This document shows positions 22,998 through 32,502 of a stretch of 64,000 nucleotides of DNA, piece after piece; position 1 is the stretch's first letter, and the number at the start of each line of letters is the position of its first letter. The DNA lies in contig CM037590.1 in the NCBI GenBank assembly GCA_021018995.1, forward strand, positions 100,193,097 to 100,257,096. Reading direction: 5' to 3'. The notes under the pieces were generated by a model that was given only the letters and a program-made list of their open reading frames with translations, did no database searches and was not told the origin of the DNA. The position numbers and the translations under genes were made by a program. The stretch comes from Chloranthus sessilifolius (Eukaryota; Streptophyta; Magnoliopsida; Chloranthales; Chloranthaceae).

Positions 22998-25900
22998 TTG
23001 TCTCATCATTGTGTGATAGTAGATTGCAAAAACAAGGTTGTCATTTTCCGACCTAACACAAGGAGATCGTTTCGATTTCAAGGAGAGAGATCGACACAGG
23101 TGTCACTCATCTCTGCAGTCAGAGCCAAACGTTTGATCAAAAAAGGGTGTAGCGATTATTTGGCATTCCTGAAGGGAGATAAAGAAGAAAAGAATGTTAT
23201 TTCCGAGATAGCAGTAGTGCGAGAATTCAAAGACGTATTTCCAGAGGAATTGCTGGGATTACCTCCAGAGAGAGAAGTGGAATTCGCTTTCGACTTAGCA
23301 CCAGGAACGGAGCCTGTTTCGAAAGCACCATATAGGATGGCTCCTGCTGAGTTGAAGGAGTTGAAAGTGCAGTTGCAAGAGCTCATGGATAAAGGGTTTA
23401 TAAGACCAAGCGTGTCTCCCTGGGGAGCACTGGTCTTGTTTATGAAAAAGAAAGATGGGTCAATGCGATTGTCCATTGACTATCGGCAATTGAACAAACT
23501 TACTGTAAAAAATCGATACCCTTTGCTAAGAATAGATGACTTGTTCGATCTGTTGCAAGGGGCGAAGTACTTTTCCAAGATCGATCTGAGATCTGGATAC
23601 CATCAATTAAGAGTCAAGGCCGAGGACATTCAGAAAGCTTCATTCAGAACACGGTATGCCGGCGTCGTTTATGGATTTAATGAATCGGGTGTTTAAACCA
23701 CACCTAGACTCCTGCATCGTCGTGTTCCTTGACGACATTCTGATATACTCTAAATCAAAGACGGAGCATGAAGAACACTTATGTGCCGCTCTACAAACTT
23801 TACGTGAACACCAATTGTATGCCAAACTCAGAAAATGTGAGTTTTGGTTAGAAGAGGTTAGCTTTTTCGGACATGTCATCTCAAAGCATGGTGTCACAGT
23901 AGATCTGGCTAAGATCGAGGCAGTAGTAAATTGGGAGCAACCAAAGACCGTGACCGATGTCCGAAGTTTCCTTAGACTAGTAGGTTATTATCGACGTTTC
24001 GTTGAGGGGTTTTCAAAGATATCGGGACCTCTTACGAGACTTACAAGAAAGGATTCAAGATTTGAGTGGAGTGAAGAGTGCGAGAAGAGTTTTCAAGAAC
24101 TCAAGATGAGACTCACTTCAGCTCCAATTTTAGCAATTCCTTCAGGCAGTGGAGGATCTGTGGTCTACAGTGATGCCTTGTATAACGATTTGGGTTTCGT
24201 GCTCAACCAACACAAAAAGGTGATAGCTTACGGGTCAAGACAGTTGAAAGAGCATGAGAAGAACTATCCGACGCATGATCTGGAACTAGCAGTGGTCATA
24301 TTTGCATTAAAAATTTGGCGACATTATTTATACGGTGAGACTTTTGAAATCTTCACCGTCCATAAGAGCCTCAGATACCTATTTATACAGAAAGAACTCA
24401 ACATGAGGCAGCGCCGATGGATAGAGTTCCTCAAGGACTATGACTGTTCCATACAGTACCATCCAGGCAAGGCTAATGTGGTGGCCGATGCCTTGAGTCG
24501 GAAGAATTCAGCGCAGTTAGCTAATTTGATTTTGGGTATGCACCGATGGAAGTTATTTGAAGATCTGACACTATATGATGCGAACATCAAGTCGCAAGCT
24601 ACAAGAGCCTTTTTAGATAACATATCAGTGAGATCGGTGATATTTGAAACATACGCGAACTACAAATGAAAGATTCGGTACTAACCAAGATCCGTCAAGA
24701 TGTAACGAAAGGCATCAGATCATAATTCTCAATCAAGGATGTTGATTCCTTATTGTTCAAGGGTCGAATTTGTATTCCAAACAATGTCGATCTGCGACGG
24801 ACCATTCTCGATGAGACTCACAAATCAAATTACACTATCCACCCCGGCAGCACGAAGATGTACCAAGATTTAAAAAGGAATTACTGGTGGAGAGGTCTGA
24901 AGCAAGACGTGGCAGAGTACGTCTCACGGTGCTTGGCATGTCAGCAAGTGAAGATCGATCATAGACACCCTGCGGGGTTATTACAACCTCTGCCAATACC
25001 AGTGTGGAATTGGGAATCAATCTCTATGGACTTCGTCGTTGGACTACCACGCACTGCAAAGAGATATAATGCCATTTGGGTAATCATGGATAGATTGACC
25101 AAGTCAGCACACTTCCTACCTTACAACACGATGTACACAGCAGGAAAACTTACAGAATTATATATGAAGGAGATAGTACGTCTACACAGAATTCCAAGCA
25201 GTATCGTTTTTTATCGTGATCCACTATACACGTCAAAATTTTTGAAGAAATTTCAAGAAGGAATGGGAACGCGACTGGACTTCAGTTCATCTTTCCATCC
25301 GCAAACAGATGGGCAAACATAGCGAGTAAATCAGGTAATAGAAGACATGCTCAGAGCGTGTATGTTAGAGCTGCAAGGATCGTGGGATCAGCACCTACCG
25401 CTGATCGAGTTTGCGCACAACAACAGTTTCCAGATGAGCATTGGGATGGCACTATATGAAGCCTTGTACGGAAGGCGATGTAAATCGCCCATCAATTGGG
25501 AAGAAACTGGCAAAAAATTTGTTTTAGGACCTGAGTTGCTTGAAGATAATGCCGCCGTTGTTCGTATAATCAAAGAAAGACTAAAGACGGCTCAAAGCAG
25601 GAAGAAAAGCTACGTCGATATCAAGCAGACCAGTGTGAATTATAAGGTGGGTGAACACATGTTTGTAAAGGTGTCGCCTATGAAAGGCGTGATGAGATTT
25701 GGGAAGAGAGGGAAACAAAGTCACCGTTATCTCGGACCCTTTAAAATTTTGCGTCGGGAGGGCGAAGTCGCATATCGCATTGGACTACCACCAGTTTTCA
25801 ATCGAGTACATAACGTTTTCCACGTTTCTATGCTCAGGAAGTATGTGGGTGACCCTTCCCATATTTTGGAAGGTCAACCATTGGAGATGCACGAGGATAT

Positions 25901-26075
25901 GAGCATGATAGAAGAACTGGCGGATATATTGGATAGAAAGGAACAAGTGCTATGCACCAAAGTTATTCCCTTAGTGCTTGTTCGATGGAAGAATCATCCG
26001 ACCGAGGAAGCAACGTGGGAATGTAAGGCGGATGTCAGGGAACAATATCCCAACTTGTTCGAGAATGCCAACTAA
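22998..26075 (+). pseudogene. pol: pol of Del-1 (PR end, RT, RNase H, integrase, chromodomain)
   Basis: Resumes the Del-1 frame at the Athila-C junction. [36 protein letters not shown], then a deletion of about 50 bases near 23655 removes the conserved MPFGLTNAP-type block and shifts the frame; catalytic [11 protein letters not shown] follows. RNase H spans about 24120-24510 (final [10 protein letters not shown]). A stop lies at 24667. The integrase opens at 24753 with H..H and CLACQ zinc finger, SMDFVVGLP and SSFHPQTDGQT, TAG at 25321, then the C-terminal part to 26075 with NRVHNVFHVSMLRKY. The end reads PLVLVRWKNHPTEEATWE, a chromodomain of about 50 residues thought to steer insertion to heterochromatin. 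Confidence 0.9.
25900..26072 (+). other. Chromodomain at the integrase C-terminus (Del-1)
   Basis: ILDRKEQVLCTKVIPLVLVRW followed by NHPTEEATWE and YPNLF: the conserved chromodomain core of Tekay/Del elements. It is the feature that defines chromoviruses. Confidence 0.85.
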
Positions 26076-26682
26076 TTAGTTTTATTCAAAATGACAATAT
26101 GTAATAGTTTGGCAGTATAAAGATTTCTATTTTGAAATCGATGAATGAATGTGTTTGAAAATTTTAGCATATTAACTTCAATTTTTATTAGAACCAACAT
26201 TTCGTGTGAGAAAAAAATTCCAAAGGTACAACATAGGAAACTAGGTGTGAGAGATGCCCTAAATGTTAAAGCGAGCTAGTGACAAATACAGGCTTAAGAG
26301 CACCAGAAAAAAAAATGTTTTTGGGTTCGCTCGAGTGACAACTTATACTCGCTCGAGCAAGCAACATAAAATTTTACACATAAGGCGTATTGGGCGAGGA
26401 CTATTGATCGCTCGAGCGAGGACTATTGGTAGTTCGAGCAAGGATCAACGACCACTCGAGCGAGGTTAGAGTATATAAAGTGGACGGATTACTGTTCATT
26501 TATTTCTTCTTCACGCGAAGGGAGTTAGCCGAGCGAGGATTTAGGGTTTTCAGATTTTCAAACCCCTCTTCTGTCCGATTCGAGCCGAATTCTAACGATC
26601 CGCTCCGTCAAAAGCATTTAAAGAGGTGAAATCTACCCTAGTTATACCTCATCTCATTGATTAAGTTCTTATTAGGTATCAA
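26076..26682 (+). promoter_or_regulatory. Spacer with CTCGAG palindromes and TATA box before the Del-1 extra ORF
   Basis: No gene. At 26325-26465 it carries copies of the Del-1 LTR motif (CGCTCGAGTG, CGCTCGAGCA, CGCTCGAGCGAGG, CACTCGAGCGAGG), so the spacer has been part of this family long enough to share its motif. Immediately after is GTATATAAAG (26471-26480), about 200 bases before ATG 26683. AAGAGGTGAAATC to TTATTAGG (about 26625-26676) could be a short leader intron. Internal promoter inferred. Confidence 0.55.
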
Positions 26683-27971
26683 ATGACTTCTACAAGCCCT
26701 AACCCCCAACCTAGAAAACTAGTGGCGATTCCATCGCCATCGTCTCGCGACAAGATGCCGCAAGCACCACAACCACTACCATCCCCACCTCGTGCCCCAA
26801 TCCAATTAGATGATTGGTGGGGACTAAAAAATTTTGAGGCCGAATGGGAGATTCATCCCTCTTGTTTTGGGGATCCTTCGTCCACCCAATGGACCTCGAA
26901 TTTCCTCACAAACCACCACTTGAGACCACTATTAGAACCCTTTGGAGCTCGGTACTATCCGAGACTCATGAGATTGTTCTACCAAACCCTTCAATCGAAC
27001 ATAAATGAGGATATGATCCTCGTGAACATAGACAGGAAACAACTTGTTTCCGGCAGTGCCGATGTTTCCACTGTCATGCAGTGCCCAAATACATACACCC
27101 CAAGCCCACTCTCTCTACCACCTTTTTCTGGGAACGTGGGTTTCTCGACCATCATTATCGATATTAGTGGCGGTGCCACCGCATTCGAATAGTCGATCAC
27201 CCGATCGCAGTTGCCGCCACATATGTGGTTTTTAGACATTATTTTTAAGAAAAATTTGCACCCGACGGGCCATGATCAGGAGCGCCACGAGACATTTTTG
27301 CAGGACCTGCACTCCGCATTCCACAATCGGTGGTTTAGCACCCCTCTAGTTGTGATTAAGGGCATTATACATGCCCGCAAAAGAAATGAGAAGGGCGCCA
27401 TTCCACCACCCATCCAACGACTACCCTATGCCCATTTGATCTCGCGACTCATTGATTCACAAAATGGGAAGGAGGGTTTTCAGATCAGGGTGGATGAACT
27501 AGTGCTAACGGATAACACCATTCCGTTCCTCGCCCAAGACTTGATCCGAAACCTTAAGAGCCTCCAAAATAGTTTAAACAGGAAGCGGGATCTCCAGATT
27601 TCCTGGCAAGCGGCACATCCACCATCTATGAGACCGACTGCTCCCTCCACTTCGTCTCTCCAGCCCTTCCCCACCACCGACAGCAGTATGATGCGGGAGA
27701 TCGTCCTACAAGGGCGGGAGATCAGGTTACATCAGCGGTTCCAGGAATCGCTCCTCATCGACCTCATGAGCCATGTGTTTTCGCAGACGTACAAGGAGCG
27801 CATCGGTGCTATGCGAGGTGCTATTTTTGGCACGTCTAGTTCAGGTCCTACTACCAGACCACTATAGCTAGTGTCACTGCTGCGAGGGAGGACGACGATA
27901 ATGATGATGATGGGGACGAGGACTACGATGATGATGATGATGATGAGGAGTATGAGCAGGGTGACGATTAG
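26683..27971 (+). pseudogene. Extra ORF in a chromovirus (plant-transposon-protein type)
   Basis: Accessory ORF between integrase and the 3' LTR of Del-1. ATG 26683 opens a frame that runs to 27867 with one in-frame TAG (27190-27192). The N-terminus is Pro/Ser-rich. Then WWGLKNFEAEW, a conserved YYPRLMRLFYQTL and ILVNIDRKQLV correspond to the Athila-C and Athila-B extra ORFs. The second half has PHMWFLDIIFKKNLHPTGHD, FNRWFSTPLVVIKG-like and a coil-forming QGREIRLHQRFQESLLIDLM. After the stop at 27867 another frame continues as an acidic tail (REDDDNDDDGDEDYDDDDDD) to TAG 27971, matching the acidic tail of Athila-C. No catalytic motif is recognised. Only a few lesions against many in gag and pol. 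Confidence 0.75.
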
Positions 27972-28440
27972 GTCGTCATCTATCAATCGAAAATCTTTTT
28001 CAAAAATTGCAATGAAATATTTTGTGTGTGATGTAATATTTTCGTACTTTTGGTTTAGAAACTATCGTGATATGGGTGTCACAACTTTTGGGTGGAAAAA
28101 TTAATGATGGAAATTTTGGTAATTTCGAAACTACCTGCATATATATTTTTTCTTTCATATGATCAAATTGGTATAATAATAGTAGAAATACCTGATTATA
28201 CAGATTTTTAACATTGATTTTATTGGTTGTTAGGTTGGCTGAGATGAGTGTAGGTTATGATGTACAATAAGTGTAGATTAAAAATTTCTTCATGCAGGTC
28301 TGATTTCCGGTCATTGGACCATATGTTAATTTCTTATTATGATTGCTTGATGGTGTACGATGCGAATGTCAATTCGAAGTATTTTTTTATGGTCGTGCTT
28401 GAATTCTAGTGTATCGTCAATTTTCGAGGATGAAAATTTT
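27972..28440 (+). other. 3' non-coding region of Del-1
   Basis: A/T-rich; no ORF of note apart from accidental frames. It ends in TTTTCGAGGATGAAAATTTT, the sequence that normally precedes the polypurine tract in Del/Tekay elements. Confidence 0.7.
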
Positions 28441-28455
28441 ATTAGGTGGGGTGAA
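28441..28455 (+). other. Polypurine tract of Del-1
   Basis: AGGTGGGGTGAA directly before the LTR start TGTCATAACC at 28456. It corresponds to AGGTGGGAAGAA in Del-2. Confidence 0.8.
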
Positions 28456-30957
28456 TGTCATAACCCCAGATTTTTGGGAACCATGCACGTCACGTACCAT
28501 GCTCGTTTGTTTGTGGTTCACAAGAAAACCACAATTAATGTATACACACTATAGGTGTATTGTAAAATACACTAACTTCCACTAAATAAGTGGAGAGCTA
28601 AATAGAGAGGAGTCTCTCATTCGTGACCTAATTGAGTTAGATAGAGAGGAAGTGAAATAGAGAGAAAGAGGAGAGGGTTTCATAAAAGAAGATTAGAGGT
28701 AGGAAATTCGGGTGATCAAGAGACGAGATCCATATGAGGGATCTAAAACATATGTGAGGAGAAGGTGTGGGGAAGAAACTAGAAAGGATTGTGTGGGTTT
28801 GAGCCTGTGGAAAACCTGGAAAGAGGTTGGAGGAAAAGCTCTTGGAACTCTCCTCATTTCATTTATCTGGGATCAAGTCTATATTAGACCCATTGAGTGA
28901 GGTACGTTTTAAATGCTCACGTGTGTTTTAGATAAAGTATGAATGAGTAGTTAAATGATTGTGACCTTAAAAAGGGCCTTGAATGAAGTAGGAAATTGTT
29001 TCTCGAACAGATCGAGCATTTAATTTTATCGTCCCTCGCTCGAGCAGTTTAAATGGCTCGCTCGAGCGAGGACGGAATATAAAGACTGAGCATAAAATGT
29101 GTTTTGGGCTCGCTCGAGCGAGATCCATAGTGAAAGGAAAACTTGCTCGAGCGAGGCATCGCTTGAGCCTCAAGTACCTCGTTATAATCGCTCGAACGAT
29201 GAATAGTGCTCGCTCGCGCGAGGGATTATAACCGCTCGAGCGATGAATAGTAACCACTTGCGTGATGAACAGTACTCACTCGTGCGAGGGCTGAATGCCT
29301 CGTTATGACCGCTCGAGCGATGAATAATAGCCGCTCGAGCGATGAATAGTAACCGCTCGAGCGATGAATAGTTCTCCCTCGTGCGAGGGTTTAATACCTC
29401 ATTTTTATTGCTCGAGCGAGGTTAAGGGACCGCTCGAGTGAGGTTAAGGGACCGCTCGAGCGAGGAATAGTTCCTTCTCGTGCAAGGTACTACACGTTTA
29501 CTTATTTGGATTATTCTTTTGGTGTATATCATGGGAGCAATGGTTTCCAAGGGTTCTGGAGGCCATTCTAAGATTGTCCTTAAACCATACAATGTAGGTG
29601 TGACGTGAATTGTTACGCATAAATATCTATGAGAAATGAGTGCGCTGAAATTGCTTTGAGGTAGGGAATATCTTGAAACATGTACTTTAATTTGCCAATC
29701 ATATATGTAGAGTAATTCAAGAGATTAGTCATGTATTAATTGTGTTTTCAAAGCAATGTGTGTGTGTGTGGGTGAATTCATAACAAAACCATGAGGTCCC
29801 CAGGGGATGTTGGAAAATGACAATAGGCATTTGAATGATGCATTAAATCAGTGGCATCCCAGGGATGCAGATGAAATCTAATGGTGAAATAAAAAGAAAG
29901 GTGATAAGGCCTAATGTAATAAAATTAGCACAATCACAGTGAATAACTATATGTAAAGTACATTCAATATTTTTGTTATTTAAGGTTTAATTAGAATACC
30001 CCACCGACATGGCGGAATACCCACGACTGACTCGGCAGGATATCTGTGACCGGTACGGCGGCCAAACCGTACACCTATAGTACATCTCAGGGATGTTGAA
30101 TTGAGAATAGACCCCGCCGCCTAAGAGAAAGGAGCCTGGGTGGTATTGAAATTGAGAATATATAACAAGTGTCTATTTAGACGACGATGGTGGGTATTCC
30201 ATCGGGGCTCGATGCTATATTGCTCGGGGACTACTTAAGTTAAGATTTAAGTGATTAGGCTAAATCCGTAACTACATTAGTAAGATGGGAATAAATAAAG
30301 TCATATAAAGTAACGGTTGTATCTATCATGTCATTTCGATTATTCCAATTGTCTTTTTAGCAGTGCTATTCGATAAATTATGCTTTTAAACTGTTTTAAC
30401 ATATATGTGAGAGCTTAATTTATATGTTCACTGTGTTTCCCTATTGAGCTAGGATGTAGCTTGCCCCTCAGACTATACATCGCAGGTCTAGTGCTAGCGA
30501 CAGCAGAAGTTTCTGGAGATGCTGATTCGGGGGATTCGGATTATGTGCCCGGAGAAGAGTCAGAGCCTCCTCCTGAGGAATTCTTCTAGGAGACCCATTG
30601 CGAACTTTGAGAGTGAGTTTGAGAGCATTTGGTACGGCTTGGTATGTCAAGCCTTAGTTATCTAAAATGTAATTAAACACTATGATTCTTTTGGCAAACC
30701 ATCTGGGGTGAACGGTTTATCACCGATGGTTCGGGTCGGTTCTTCTGCTCATGAATTGGAATGGGACTAGAATTGTCTATCGAGTATTTCTTTTAAATTA
30801 TTATAAATGCATGGAAACTTATTTAAAGTAGATTCTTGTGTTTTACCTTGTGGTTTATGGCTTGTATTACCAATGCTCAGTACAGTTTTATTAGGCACGG
30901 CCTTGAGGGTCGTGCTGATGGCACGGGTTTCAGGTTGCTGAAATCCGGGCTCTCACA
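28456..30957 (+). repeat. 3' LTR of Del-1
   Basis: 2,502 bp, TGTCATAACC..CTCTCACA, paired with 4360-6862. It is flanked on the right by GCCCC (30958-30962). It contains the cleaner palindrome array (29030-29490) and a TATA-like AATATAAAG at 29076-29084 a few bases after the first palindrome pair. Confidence 0.93.
29030..29490. repeat. 22-base palindrome array CCGCTCGAGCG in Del-1 3' LTR
   Basis: The clearest periodic stretch is 29309-29374: three consecutive 22-base units, each CCGCTCGAGCGATGAATA plus four variable bases. The first pair (CTCGAG at 29039 and 29061) is also 22 bases apart and stands directly before the TATA-like AATATAAAG. Variants include CTCGCGCGAG and CTCGTGCGAG. Confidence 0.85.
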
Positions 30958-30962
30958 GCCCC
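30958..30962. repeat. Target-site duplication GCCCC, right copy (Del-1)
   Basis: Matches 4355-4359. Confidence 0.9.
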
Positions 30963-31870
30963 AAGCTCCTCCAGCCGATGTGTTGGCTCCTGAAGGTTCC
31001 ACCAACGTGCTTACCGCTCGCTTTCTCCATCATGGGGTCCCCATTGATGACCTTTTTTCGTGGGGATATCAGATGTGGTATGAGTCTCTGCCCTATCGTT
31101 CTCTGCTGCCCCGGTTCGTGCCTGGTGACAACTTTTTGGCTTTTGGCAGTCTGCGGTCTCAGGTAATGTTCTTTCCTCTTTTTATTTAGCAGCCTTCTTG
31201 TGATTGCCTTGATTGCCCTCTATTTGAACAAAAACTATTTCTCTCTACAGTTTGGGCAGGGTGGCGACTCAGATGAGGGGGATGAAACAGCTGCTCCTGA
31301 TGAGGCTACAGGTGCTAGACCTTCTGACCCTTCCGGTGCTGGTGCTTCTGGCAGTTCGCCAGCCGAGGTCCGGGGGATCTTTAAGTGCTTGGATGATGCT
31401 TTCCTGTCGCGTATGTGTGTTGATGATGTGGCTGAGAAGGCATGCATATCCGCTGAAGCTATTCGGATCCCACCTCCTGAGCTGATCCCCGGGGTAATCT
31501 CTCCCTTGTTACTTTGCTCTCTTTTTTTCTTGAACTATGCTGATGACCTGTGTGACTGACACCTCTTTTTCTTGCTATGCAGAATTATGAGTCGGCCGTG
31601 AACCAAGCCGAATATTACCGCAACATCGTCGGGCTTAGAGAGGCTGAGGTGGTGAGTGAATACTAACCAAACCTAATCATTTTCTTATTTACCTTCTGCT
31701 TGTTTCCCTACCTGATGGCCTTTGGTGTGCTCCTGCAGTGTGCTCATGAAAACGAGTCGCACTCTCTGCTCGGCCGCATCTCTGAGGCGTGGACTCGGGT
31801 GGGAGAGACTCGTACTTTTCAAAGCGTGACCTGGCACCGGAAGAAGTCGAAGGGGGCTGCCCAAGACTAG
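30963..31870 (+). pseudogene. PMD gene, 3' half, with introns
   Basis: Continues the gene interrupted at 4359. Exons: 30963-31162 (LTARFLHHGVPIDDLFSWGY, ending SLRSQ), 31251-31493 (Asp/Ser/Ala-rich linker then FKCLDDAFLSRM), 31583-31651 (YESAVNQAEYYRNIVGLREA) and 31739-31870 (HSLLGRISEAWTRVGETRTF, stop TAG 31868). The introns 31163-31250, 31494-31582 and 31652-31738 are 87-89 bp, all with GT..AG and T-rich 3' ends; donors include GTAATG, GTAATC and GTGAGT. The exon frames join without a stop in this half. Probably an accessory gene carried antisense by Tat-1; a host-type origin of the gene is possible. Confidence 0.6.
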
Positions 31871-32502
31871 TTTATTTTCTAAAAATTTGAAACATTGAAA
31901 CAGTTTAGACTTTTGTTTATTGGGGAATATGTAATCTTCTAAACAACAATTTTTTTTTAAATGGTTTTATGATTTTTATGGTGTATATGAACGCTCTGTT
32001 TGGTTATCTCTCCACTTTTATGGTTTCCTTTTCTTTGGCATGAAGCGGGCCAGAGCCCCTCCAATGATGAGATTGAGCCCGTATATGATCCTCCGTATAT
32101 GACCCATGGATACCGCATCATCCGAGGATTTACCATGGGTGTGTGAGCATGCCCAATTGTGGGTTGCCTCGGGATAAAAAAGTAGGCCAAGCGAAACCCG
32201 TCCCTTTTGGGGGAAGTAAAAAATGGACCAATGTGAGGGGAGCCACACTTCCCTGCAATTTTAGCTGGGCGTATATATTATATACGCCTGGGAAACTATT
32301 TTAAATTTTGCCTTGGCGTATATAATATATACGCCTCATATAGCTGAGCTCAACGGGGTTCTTCATAACCCGAACCTGGCCCTCTTTGCCTCTCTTTTCA
32401 TCCAGACTTGGCCTTTTTGCCCCTCTTTTTTTTTTCGTTTGCTCTCCCTACAAGCGGATCCATCACCCTACATTGACTGATTTTTATAAAAAACATCTTT
32501 GT
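31871..32502. other. Spacer between the two antisense genes of Tat-1, with palindromes
   Basis: No ORF. Two copies of the Tat-1 palindrome lie at about 32268-32289 and 32314-32336 (GGGCGTATATAT..ATACGCC type), about 46 bases apart and about 170-240 bases before the first ATG of the DUF7745-like ORF. The part at 31960-32240 has no recognisable similarity. Confidence 0.6.

Larger units (their letters stand above)
4360..30957 (+). mobile_element. Del-1: Del/Tekay-type chromovirus with an extra ORF (interrupted by Athila-C)
   Basis: Complete element: 5' LTR 4360-6862, PBS, gag, PR, RT, RNase H, integrase with C-terminal chromodomain, extra ORF, polypurine tract and 3' LTR 28456-30957, flanked by GCCCC on both sides. 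The gene order and chromodomain mark a chromovirus. Two CCHC-type knuckles and the HNVFHVSMLRKY integrase tail point to the Tekay/Del clade. Athila-C splits it at 8812-22997; without that, Del-1 is about 12.4 kb. Coding parts carry stops, frameshifts and a deletion in RT, so it is not autonomous now. Sampled LTR stretches differ by roughly 4-5% by eye. Confidence 0.93.

Noticed and set aside
29030..29490. CRISPR-like array (regular short repeats)
   Set aside because: Repeats are palindromes in a plant LTR with short variable linkers, present in both LTR copies; no spacers of constant length and no cas genes.
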